DNA from: DASVEG01 sp035540495
GTDB taxonomy: Bacteria > Actinomycetota > Acidimicrobiia > Acidimicrobiales > CADCTF01
DNA length: 32,585 bases
Direction of reading: 5' to 3'
Assembly (NCBI GenBank): GCA_035540495.1
Contig: DATLGL010000018.1
Location: 1-32,585, forward strand
Shown here: positions 23,631 to 30,243 of the stretch, piece by piece
Layout of the letters: each line of letters opens with the position of its first letter
Numbering within the stretch: position 1 is the stretch's first letter
Translations under genes and position numbers: made by a program
The notes under the pieces: generated by a model
The model's input: only the letters and a program-made list of their open reading frames with translations
What the model was told of the DNA's origin: nothing
Database searches by the model: none

Positions 23631-23639
23631 AGGGTAGCA
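23631..23639 (-). promoter_or_regulatory. Putative extended -10 promoter of rpsO-pnp
   Basis: TGCTACCCT on the minus strand (a TG-n extended -10 form) would place the RNA start about 60 nt before the rpsO start. This fits the need for a new promoter, since the upstream neighbour ribF is cut off by plus-strand genes. Confidence 0.4.
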
Positions 23640-23710
23640 GGCAACCCCCGCCGCGACCCATCCGATCACCAGTGAAGGTGGAGCGGGATCCGCGGGCGAA
23701 CTATGACCCT

Positions 23711-25843
23711 ATGCGAAGAGTTGGGTCGCTTCTGTGCGCTGTCGCGGTCGCCGCGGCGCTGATCCTCGTCGTGACACCCCCGGCATCGAGCTCGGGGATC
23801 GTCACCACCGACACCGTGCTGCGTGAGCAGCTCGCGGCCGCGTCTCCGACGACGCGCCTGTTGGTGTACGGCCGGTCGACCGACATCTCGACGGCGGTCG
23901 ACGCGTTCGAGCGCTCCGGCATCACCCTCGTCGACCGCTTCGACCGCATCGGCGTCGCGGTGGGCGCAGCGACGCCGGCGGCGATCGCTCGGATCACGGC
24001 ACTGAACGTCGACGTCGCCCTCGGTGGCGACCCCGGGCTGCGATGGTTCCTCGACTCCTCGCACGAGTCGACCCGGGTCCCGCTCGCCGACGCGACCTTC
24101 TCCGGCGTCGATGGTCCCTTCGACGGCACCGGCGTGTCGATCGCCGTGATCGACGGCGGCGTCGACGGCAACCACCCGATGTTCGTCCGCGACGGGGTCA
24201 GCAAGGTCGTCCGGAACCTCGAGATGGCATGCACGGCTCCTCTCAACTGCACCTTCCCGACCTTCGGCGACAACCTGTGGATCGACTCGCCGGTGAACGA
24301 CACCGACGACGTCGCCGGCCATGGCACCCATGTCGCCGGCATCGCTGCCGGCTACCCCGTCGAGGTCGACGGCGTGACGTACCAGGGTGCCGCGCCCGAC
24401 GCGAAGATCGTCGGCCTCTCGGTCGCGACCGCAGGGTCTGTGTACTACGGCGCGCTGGCCGCGCAGTACTGGGTGCTCCAGCACCACGCCGCTCCCTGCG
24501 GTGCCGACGCGAGCCCCGTGGAATGCCCGCCGATCAAGACGGTCAACAACTCCTACGGCCCCATGTGCTCCGTCTCCGACTGCACCTTCACGGAGACGAC
24601 GCAGGTCGCGATGCAGCGCGCGCTCGTCGCCGAGGGCGTGACCATGGTGTGGGCGGCAGGCAACGACGGCGGCAGCGGCAGCGACGACCTCGTCAACCCG
24701 CCGGCGAAGGACCCGACGCCCGGCGTGATCGGCGTGGCGAGCTACTACGACGGTGACACCGGGACTCGAGACGGCGTCGTCAGCAGCTTCAGCTCGCGGG
24801 GTCTGACCACGGACTCGACGACCTGGCCCGACCTCTCGGCGCCGGGCGAGAACATCGTGAGCGCGTGCCAGCTGCACCAGAGCGACTGCCTGCTCGGCAT
24901 GGAGAGCCCCGGCTACAGCAGCCTGAGCGGAACGTCGATGGCCGCGCCGCACGTCGCCGGCTACATCGCCCGGCTCCTCGAGGCGGATCCGACGCTCAGC
25001 CCGGAGGCGGTGGAGCTCGCGCTCGAGAACACCGCCTACCGCTTCGCGGCCGGCGCCCCGTACGGCACCGACGCTCGCAACCCTGCGACGCCATCGTCGT
25101 ACGACAAGGGTCACGGGCTCGTCGATGTCGCCGCGGCGCTGGCGTCGGTGCTCGGAGCCACGCCGCCACCAGGCGGCGACGGAGGCGGCGGTGGCGCGTG
25201 CTCGGCTACCGCACCGCAGATCAACGACCTCGCCGACGACGCCACCGGCCTGCTGCTCAACTCCACGCCGCTGCCGAGCGACCCGAAGAGCGACATCCTC
25301 ACCGGCCGCATCGCCTACGACGGCGTCGCGAAGACGTTGACCTTCTCGGTCCGCGTCGCCGATCTGCGAGCGTCCGACGAGGCACCGAACCTCGGGCTGG
25401 GCGAGACGTTCGACTTCGACTTCGTGCACGGCGGCAAGCCGTTCTACATCCGGGTGTCGCACCAGTACCCGAACCCGCCGGTCTTCGCCCTTCGCATGGC
25501 GGCAGGCGCGCAAGCGGGCGCGACGGACACCACGGTGACCGACTCGGGCGTCACCGGCACATGGGACGCGGGAGAGGCGTCGACGTGGAGCGCCACGCTT
25601 CCGGCCAACGTGTTCACCACTCGCGCCCTCGGCGTGCCGAACTTCGGCTACGGGAGCACGATCGGCACCGAGGGGCTCGGGATCTCGTCGTACCGGATCC
25701 ACGGCGCGCTCCTCACGGGCGTCGATCAAGCGACCGGCTCGTGCGCCTACACAGCCGTCGCGCCGACATCGGATCCTGATCCCGACCCGACGCCGACGAA
25801 GCCGGGCAAGGGCGTCGGTCGGGGCAAGAACCCGAACAAGTAG
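23711..25843 (+). CDS. Secreted subtilisin-like serine protease (S8) with C-terminal domain
   Basis: The protein has 710 residues from ATG 23711, which gives a clean signal peptide (MRRVGSLLCAVAVAAALILV, then PPASSS). An inhibitor I9-like propeptide segment is followed by an S8 domain with catalytic D148 (VIDGG), H204 (GHGTHVAG) and S409 (SGTSMAAPHVAG), and oxyanion N318 (AAGNDGG). Several Cys pairs in the S8 domain suit an extracellular enzyme. After a Gly/Pro linker (about 480-490) comes a beta-rich domain of about 210 residues, then an Asp/Pro and Gly/Lys tail. It interrupts the ribF-rpsO neighbourhood on the opposite strand. The substrate is unknown. Confidence 0.93.
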   Translation: MRRVGSLLCAVAVAAALILVVTPPASSSGIVTTDTVLREQLAAASPTTRLLVYGRSTDISTAVDAFERSGITLVDRFDRIGVAVGAATPAAIARITALNVDVALGGDPGLRWFLDSSHESTRVPLADATFSGVDGPFDGTGVSIAVIDGGVDGNHPMFVRDGVSKVVRNLEMACTAPLNCTFPTFGDNLWIDSPVNDTDDVAGHGTHVAGIAAGYPVEVDGVTYQGAAPDAKIVGLSVATAGSVYYGALAAQYWVLQHHAAPCGADASPVECPPIKTVNNSYGPMCSVSDCTFTETTQVAMQRALVAEGVTMVWAAGNDGGSGSDDLVNPPAKDPTPGVIGVASYYDGDTGTRDGVVSSFSSRGLTTDSTTWPDLSAPGENIVSACQLHQSDCLLGMESPGYSSLSGTSMAAPHVAGYIARLLEADPTLSPEAVELALENTAYRFAAGAPYGTDARNPATPSSYDKGHGLVDVAAALASVLGATPPPGGDGGGGGACSATAPQINDLADDATGLLLNSTPLPSDPKSDILTGRIAYDGVAKTLTFSVRVADLRASDEAPNLGLGETFDFDFVHGGKPFYIRVSHQYPNPPVFALRMAAGAQAGATDTTVTDSGVTGTWDAGEASTWSATLPANVFTTRALGVPNFGYGSTIGTEGLGISSYRIHGALLTGVDQATGSCAYTAVAPTSDPDPDPTPTKPGKGVGRGKNPNK

Positions 25844-25869
25844 CCCGAGCTCTGCACAGACTGGGTGAT

Positions 25870-26280
25870 GTGGAAGACGGCGTTCTCCGCATCACCCGGT
25901 CGTGCGCGGTGCCCCTGCACGAGCTCGAGTGGCGTTTCGTCGCGAGCGGTGGCCCAGGTGGTCAGCACGCCAACCGGTCGAACACGAAGGTGGAGCTGAC
26001 CTTCGACGTCGAGGCGTCGTCGGCGTTCGGGCCGGTGCAACGTGAGCGGGTGCTACGCGCCCTGGGTCACTCCGTCGTGAGGATCGTCGTCGACGACGAA
26101 CGTTCGCAGCTGCGGAATCGAGACCTGGCGCTGGAGCGTCTCCGGTCGCGGCTGGCCGCTGCGCTCGTCGTGCCGAAGGACCGGCGTCCGACGAAGCCGA
26201 CGAAGGCAGCCAAGCAGCGCCGCCTCGACGACAAGAAGCGTCGATCGCAGATCAAGCAGCAACGTCGCAACGTCGACTGA
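25870..26280 (+). CDS. arfB: Alternative ribosome-rescue factor, peptidyl-tRNA hydrolase (ArfB/YaeJ-type)
   Basis: The 136-residue protein has a class I release-factor domain with GGPGGQHANRSNTKVEL (GGQ at residues 30-32), which hydrolyses peptidyl-tRNA, but no codon-reading domains. The Lys/Arg-rich tail (from about 100, KPTKAAKQRRLDDKK) is the part that enters the empty mRNA channel of stalled ribosomes. The start is GTG 25870; CAGACT, a weak -10-like box, lies 7 nt upstream. It lies 26 nt after the subtilase. Its ribosomal role fits this translation locus. Confidence 0.92.
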   Translation: MEDGVLRITRSCAVPLHELEWRFVASGGPGGQHANRSNTKVELTFDVEASSAFGPVQRERVLRALGHSVVRIVVDDERSQLRNRDLALERLRSRLAAALVVPKDRRPTKPTKAAKQRRLDDKKRRSQIKQQRRNVD

Positions 26281-26300
26281 CGGTCCGCCGGGTCGATCTG

Positions 26301-26306
26301 TACGGT
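26301..26306 (+). promoter_or_regulatory. Leaderless promoter of the NTF2-like gene
   Basis: TACGGT lies 7 nt before GTG 26314, in the 33-nt gap after arfB. Confidence 0.55.
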
Positions 26307-26313
26307 TCGTCGG

Positions 26314-26688
26314 GTGACTCCCGAAGAGACCGTCGACGCGTTCTTCCTCGCTGCGTTCACCGGCGATCGCGAGACCGCGCTCTCGTTGGCCGCCGACGGC
26401 GCCGAGCACCACGGCGACCTGGACGCCGACCACGCCTTCGGCGGAACGCGTCCGATCGCCGAGTACGTCGACCTGATCTTCGACTGGGCGCGCACGCATC
26501 CCGAGTACCGGTTCGATCGGGTCGACCGGAAGACGATCGGCGACGAGCTCGTGGTCACCCACCTCAAGAGCACCGGGGGCGACGATCCGGACCCTGCCGA
26601 GGGGCTCATGGTCATGCGAGTGCGCGACGGCAAGTTGCTCCGCGTGTTCGCGATCCCGGCGACCGGGCGAGGACGGTACGGCTTCTAG
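26314..26688 (+). CDS. NTF2-like / SnoaL-like small protein
   Basis: The 124-residue protein begins TPEETVDAFFLAAFTGDRET, then has FGGTRPIAEYVDLIFDWA and a late MVMRVRDGKLLRVF. This is the cone-shaped NTF2/SnoaL fold pattern: an N-terminal helix pair, then strands with a G-x-x-x-I-x-x-Y loop. Members are small-molecule isomerases, hydrolases or binding proteins; no active site can be named. GTG 26314 follows a TACGGT box. The end overlaps ribF by 4 nt in convergent orientation. Confidence 0.75.
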   Translation: MTPEETVDAFFLAAFTGDRETALSLAADGAEHHGDLDADHAFGGTRPIAEYVDLIFDWARTHPEYRFDRVDRKTIGDELVVTHLKSTGGDDPDPAEGLMVMRVRDGKLLRVFAIPATGRGRYGF

Positions 26689-27623
26689 GACAGCAGCCGG
26701 CGCGCGTCGTCGACGTCGCGCGCCATCTGCTCGACGAGCGCCTCGATCGAATCGAACTTCGCCTCGCCGCGCAGGCGAGCGACGAAGCGGACCTTCACCG
26801 CCTCGCCGTACAGGTCGCCGTCGAAGTCGAGCAGGTACGCCTCGAGCAGCGACTCCCGGGCGTCTTCGTAGAACGTGGGGCGCCGTCCGAGGCTGATCGC
26901 CGTCGCGTGAACGTCTCCGTTCGGACGCTCGAACCAGCCTGCGTAGATGCCGTCCGCGGGCAGAAGGATGTCGGCTGGCACGCCGACGTTGGCCGTCGGG
27001 TAGCCGAGCTCGCGGCCCCGCTTGTCCCCATCGTGCACGATCCCCCGCACCTCGTGCGCACGGCCGAGCAGATCCGCAGCCTGGGCGACCTCTCCGGCCA
27101 GCAGCAGGCGGCGGACGCGGGTCGACGAGACGATCTCCTGCTCGACCTCGTCGCCGACGAGGCTGATGCCGAGCACATCGAAGCCGAGATGCGCGCCCAT
27201 CGACTGCAGCATCGGGACGTTCCCTCGCCGGTTGTGACCGAAGTGGAAGTCGTGGCCGACGACAACGGCGCGAGCGCGCAGGCAACCGACGAGGATCTCG
27301 TGGACGAAGTCTTCGGCCGTCTCGTTCGCGCGTTGCTCGTCGAAGTGGATGACGAGCGTCGTGTCGACGCCGGTCGACTCGAGCAGCTCGAGGCGTTGCG
27401 CGAGATCGGTGAGCAGCTTCGGCGCGCTCTCCGGACGTACGACGGTGGCCGGGTGGCGATCGAACGTGACGACCGCGCTGGCCGCACCGAGCTCCGCGGC
27501 CATGGTCTGCACCCGTCCGATGAGCGCACGGTGGCCGAGGTGGACACCGTCGTACACGCCGATGGTGACGACGGTGCCTCCCTCGAAGACGGGGCACGCT
27601 GAGGGGTCGGTGATGACCTGCAT
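26685..27623 (-). CDS. ribF: Bifunctional riboflavin kinase / FAD synthetase
   Basis: The 312-residue enzyme makes FMN and then FAD from riboflavin. The N-terminal nucleotidyltransferase half has TVVTIGVYDGVHLGHRALI (the G-x-F/Y-D-G-x-H-x-G-H motif) and a middle SSTRVRRLL. The C-terminal kinase half has GRELGYPTANV, which binds ATP. The length is normal. It follows truB after 106 nt that hold a strong alternative RNA fold rather than the usual tight join, so it may be regulated separately. ATG 27623 is preceded by a GGGCGGTGG purine-rich run. Confidence 0.95.
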   Translation of the reverse strand: MQVITDPSACPVFEGGTVVTIGVYDGVHLGHRALIGRVQTMAAELGAASAVVTFDRHPATVVRPESAPKLLTDLAQRLELLESTGVDTTLVIHFDEQRANETAEDFVHEILVGCLRARAVVVGHDFHFGHNRRGNVPMLQSMGAHLGFDVLGISLVGDEVEQEIVSSTRVRRLLLAGEVAQAADLLGRAHEVRGIVHDGDKRGRELGYPTANVGVPADILLPADGIYAGWFERPNGDVHATAISLGRRPTFYEDARESLLEAYLLDFDGDLYGEAVKVRFVARLRGEAKFDSIEALVEQMARDVDDARRLLS

Positions 27624-27650
27624 CCACCGCCCACGCTACGTCGACGGCCC

Positions 27651-27720
27651 TGCGTGTTCGCTCAGACGTGGTTCTGCGCGTCTTCCTCCTTCGTCTGAGG
27701 ACGGAGGAACACGCACAGAA
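27651..27720 (-). promoter_or_regulatory. Two competing hairpins in truB-ribF spacer (possible attenuator or leader switch)
   Basis: Fold A pairs 27672-27681 with 27711-27720 (9 of 10), 27683-27689 with 27703-27709, and 27693-27695 with 27700-27702, around a 4-nt loop. Fold B pairs 27651-27659 with 27707-27715 (9 of 9) and, nested inside, 27661-27668 with 27692-27699 (8 of 8). A and B share bases and exclude each other. The element starts 10 nt after the truB stop and ends 27 nt before the ribF ATG. It does not match the FMN riboswitch consensus. Confidence 0.5.
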
Positions 27721-27729
27721 GGCTCCTGG

Positions 27730-28608
27730 TCAGTGCGCGGGGAGAACCACTTCCGGCTTGCCGTCGGCGTACATCGCGAGCAGACGGCCGTCTGCTGCGG
27801 ACACCACACGAACCACACCCGCCGGCAGCCCGCCGAGACGCTTCCCGTGGGACAGGTCGCGCTCGGCGTCCGCGTCGACCTCCACGAGCGGGTAGTCGCG
27901 CAGCGCGTCGACCGGTGTGATCGCGTGCTCGGGCGTCAGCTCCTCGAGCGGTACGGCGTCGGCGACGGTGAACGAGCCGATGGCGGTCCGGCGCAGGTCG
28001 CGCAGGTGAGCACCTCCGCCCAACGCCTCGCCGAGGTCGGCCGCGAGGGTGCGGACGTAGGTGCCCGACGAGCAGCGAACGTCGATCGCGAACGACGACG
28101 GCACACCGTCGGGCGCGGGGCCGACGACGTCGTAGCGGTACACCGTCACCGGACGGGCCTCCCGGTCGACCTCGACGCCCTCACGAGCGAGCTCGTGCAG
28201 CCGGCGGCCGGCGACCTTGAGCGCGCTCACCATCGGCGGCACCTGGAGGATCTCGCCGGTCAGGCCGGCGGCGGCCCGGCGTGCGTCGTCGAGCGTGATC
28301 CCCGACATGTCCCACTCCCCCGTCACCTCGCCGGACGCGTCGAGGGTCGAGGTCGCCACGCCGAGGACGACGACGCCCGTGTACTCCTTCGGGAGGTCGG
28401 TCAGGAACCGGAGCAGGCGGGTGACACGTCCGAGGCCGACCAGCAGCACCCCCGTCGCGTCGGGATCCAGCGTCCCCGAGTGGCCGACCCGCTTCTGGCC
28501 GAAGACCTTGCGGCACCGGGCGACGACGTCGTGTGACGTCCAGCCCGCCGGCTTGTCGACGACGACCAGGCCATCCGTCTGGTTGGCCGCATCGCGCTTA
28601 GCGGCCAG
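27730..28608 (-). CDS. truB: tRNA pseudouridine(55) synthase TruB, apparent CTG start
   Basis: The 292-residue enzyme makes pseudouridine 55 in the tRNA T loop. The catalytic Asp48 lies in GHSGTLDPDATGVLLV. DGLVVVDKPAGWTSHD and KEYTGVVVLG are also family hallmarks, and the C-terminus has a PUA-like tail. The frame has no ATG, GTG or TTG near the N-terminus: the codons before DGLVVVDKP read ELAAKRDAANQT, and the next standard start downstream would delete the active site. CTG 28608 is 7 nt after a GGGAG site and overlaps the nrnA-like stop by 11 nt, so a coupled CTG start is the best reading. Confidence 0.93.
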   Translation of the reverse strand: MAAKRDAANQTDGLVVVDKPAGWTSHDVVARCRKVFGQKRVGHSGTLDPDATGVLLVGLGRVTRLLRFLTDLPKEYTGVVVLGVATSTLDASGEVTGEWDMSGITLDDARRAAAGLTGEILQVPPMVSALKVAGRRLHELAREGVEVDREARPVTVYRYDVVGPAPDGVPSSFAIDVRCSSGTYVRTLAADLGEALGGGAHLRDLRRTAIGSFTVADAVPLEELTPEHAITPVDALRDYPLVEVDADAERDLSHGKRLGGLPAGVVRVVSAADGRLLAMYADGKPEVVLPAH

Positions 28609-29584
28609 CTCGCTGCTCCCGGAGCGCGTCCTTGATGCCCCCGATGACGTCGGTGACGGGGTACGGCGCGACGAAGCCGGCCGCGTACTTGTGCCCGCCG
28701 CCTCCGAAGCGGGAGGCGATCGCGGCGACGTCCGCCTCGCCGACGCTGCGCAGCGACACGCGGATGCCCTCGGGCGTCTCCTTGAGCACGCACGACACCT
28801 CGGCCTCCGCGGTGCGTCGCACGAGGTCGATGAGACCCTCGGTCTCCTCGATGTCGACGTCGAAGCCGTCGAGGTCGAAGTTGGTGACCCACGTCGCGAC
28901 GAACCCCAGCTCGGCGTCGAGCTCGGCCCGGGCGAGACAGGCGCCGACCATCTGGAGGTAGTTGAACCGATGCCGCTCGAACAGCTGCCGGCTGATCGCG
29001 GCGAGCGGGAGGTCGAACTCCGACAGCTCCTCCGCGAGGTGGAACACCTCGGGGGTCGTGTTGGAGTACTGGAACCGGCCCGTGTCGGTGACGAGCCCGG
29101 TGTACAGGCACAGCGCGGCGTCGCGGTTGAGCGGCCAGCCGAGCTTTCGGGCGAGCTCACGCACGACGCTCGCGGTGGACGCGGCCTCGGCGTCGACGAC
29201 GTTGATCGACCCGTAGTTGTCGTTCGAACCGTGGTGGTCGAGGACGATCAGCACCTCGGCGTTGCGAGCCGCCGCGCCGAGATCGCCCAGGCGGTCGATC
29301 GACCCGCAGTCGAAGGTGATCATCACCGCCGGCGCGTCGGGGAAGTCGGCCGGCTTCGTGGTGATGTCGAGACCCGGGAGGAAGTCGTAGTGGGGCGCGA
29401 CCACGAACGGCTCCGACCAGCTCGCGATCGACGGCTTGCCTGCCGCTCGCGCGAGGTGGTGCAGGGCGAGCATCGACCCGAGGGCGTCGCCGTCGGGCCC
29501 GACGTGGCAGGCGAGGGCGATGGAGTCGGCGCCGCGGATGATCTCCGCCGCCCGCTCCAGCTGCTCCTCAAGCTCCGGCTTCAT
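28598..29584 (-). CDS. nrnA: DHH/DHHA1 phosphoesterase (NrnA-like oligoribonuclease/pAp phosphatase)
   Basis: The 328-residue protein has CHVGPDGDALGSM (about 26-38), FDCGS (91-95) and VLDHHGSND (DHH at 116-118) as manganese-binding motifs. The C-terminal DHHA1 part has SRFGGGGHKYAAGF (about 291-304). Members degrade nanoRNAs and dephosphorylate pAp; the place between rbfA and truB is where this gene is conserved in Gram-positive bacteria. ATG 29584 is chosen because it gives MKPELEEQLERAAEII and lies 17 nt inside rbfA. The symbol is by family and position. Confidence 0.9.
   Translation of the reverse strand: MKPELEEQLERAAEIIRGADSIALACHVGPDGDALGSMLALHHLARAAGKPSIASWSEPFVVAPHYDFLPGLDITTKPADFPDAPAVMITFDCGSIDRLGDLGAAARNAEVLIVLDHHGSNDNYGSINVVDAEAASTASVVRELARKLGWPLNRDAALCLYTGLVTDTGRFQYSNTTPEVFHLAEELSEFDLPLAAISRQLFERHRFNYLQMVGACLARAELDAELGFVATWVTNFDLDGFDVDIEETEGLIDLVRRTAEAEVSCVLKETPEGIRVSLRSVGEADVAAIASRFGGGGHKYAAGFVAPYPVTDVIGGIKDALREQRAGR
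28616..28620 (-). promoter_or_regulatory. Shine-Dalgarno site supporting CTG start of truB
   Basis: GGGAG on the minus strand ends 7 nt before CTG 28606-28608, the ideal spacing. It lies inside the last codons of the nrnA-like gene. Confidence 0.55.
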
Positions 29585-29948
29585 CCTCGCCGTCCCTGCC
29601 CTCCTGCTCGTGGAGATCGCGCAAGATGCCCTCGATCCTCCACCCACTCGATACCCCAGGATCCTCGACGAATGCCAACTGCGGGGTTCGCCTGAACCGC
29701 GCCTGGCGGTTGATCTCGGCCTGGAGCTTGGTGCGATGCTCCTCGAGAGCTACATCGGCACCTTCGTGCCTCGACGTGAAGAAAACCGTGGCGTGACGCA
29801 GGTCTTGGTCGGCGTCGACCCCGGTGATCGTCACCAGCTCGAGACGTTCGTCACGGTCGACGAGCTGCTCGAGCGCCTCCGCGATGATCTCGCGGATCAC
29901 CTCGTTGAGCCGCGCGGTGCGGGGATAGCGGCGACCTCTACTCGTCAT
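29568..29948 (-). CDS. rbfA: 30S ribosome-binding factor A
   Basis: The 126-residue protein has RRYPRTARLNEVIREIIAEALEQL followed by VTITGVDADQDLRHATVFF, the KH-like fold of RbfA. It helps late 16S 5'-end maturation and cold adaptation. A Gln/Arg region QAEINRQARFRRTPQL and VEDPG follow the family pattern. An Asp/Glu tail (EQEGRDGEDE) ends it. ATG 29948 overlaps the ylxP stop by 11 nt, and its end overlaps the nrnA-like start by 17 nt. Confidence 0.93.
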   Translation of the reverse strand: MTSRGRRYPRTARLNEVIREIIAEALEQLVDRDERLELVTITGVDADQDLRHATVFFTSRHEGADVALEEHRTKLQAEINRQARFRRTPQLAFVEDPGVSSGWRIEGILRDLHEQEGRDGEDEAGA

Positions 29949-30228
29949 CTGCCCACATCCTCTCCGCGCTGACGACTTCGATCTCGGGAAACGACCACAC
30001 GAACCGCTCGACCTCGTCGAGCACCTCTTCGACGTGGCCCGGCGTTGCTCCGACAGCGGCCATGCCGAGCACCGACCGCTGCCACACGTCCTGCGAATCC
30101 ACCTCGGCCGACGCCACGCGGTAGCGGTTGCGGGCGCCGTCGAGGATGGGTCGGATCACGGCCCGCTTCTCCTTCAGGCTGTGCACCTGGGGAAGGTGGA
30201 GGTCGAAGCGGACCGCGCCGACGAACAC
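29938..30228 (-). CDS. ylxP: DUF503 / YlxP-like protein
   Basis: The 96-residue protein starts MFVGAVRFDLHLPQVHSLKE, the unmistakable DUF503 pattern (G-x-x-x-x-x-L-x-x-P-x-x-x-S-L-K-x-K-R). The family is near-constant between infB and rbfA and is thought to act in ribosome assembly, but its role is not settled. GTG 30228 is 15 nt after the infB stop. No clear Shine-Dalgarno site is present, so it may depend on translation of infB. Confidence 0.9.
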   Translation of the reverse strand: MFVGAVRFDLHLPQVHSLKEKRAVIRPILDGARNRYRVASAEVDSQDVWQRSVLGMAAVGATPGHVEEVLDEVERFVWSFPEIEVVSAERMWADDE

Positions 30229-30243
30229 GTACTGCGCGCGGAC

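Noticed and set aside
23666..25729. 687-codon minus-strand open frame opposite the subtilase
   Set aside because: The plus-strand frame has a signal peptide and a full catalytic triad; the antisense frame has neither domains nor a start signal.
27624..27729. FMN (RFN) riboswitch before ribF
   Set aside because: The conserved RFN boxes are not present; only alternative stems are seen.
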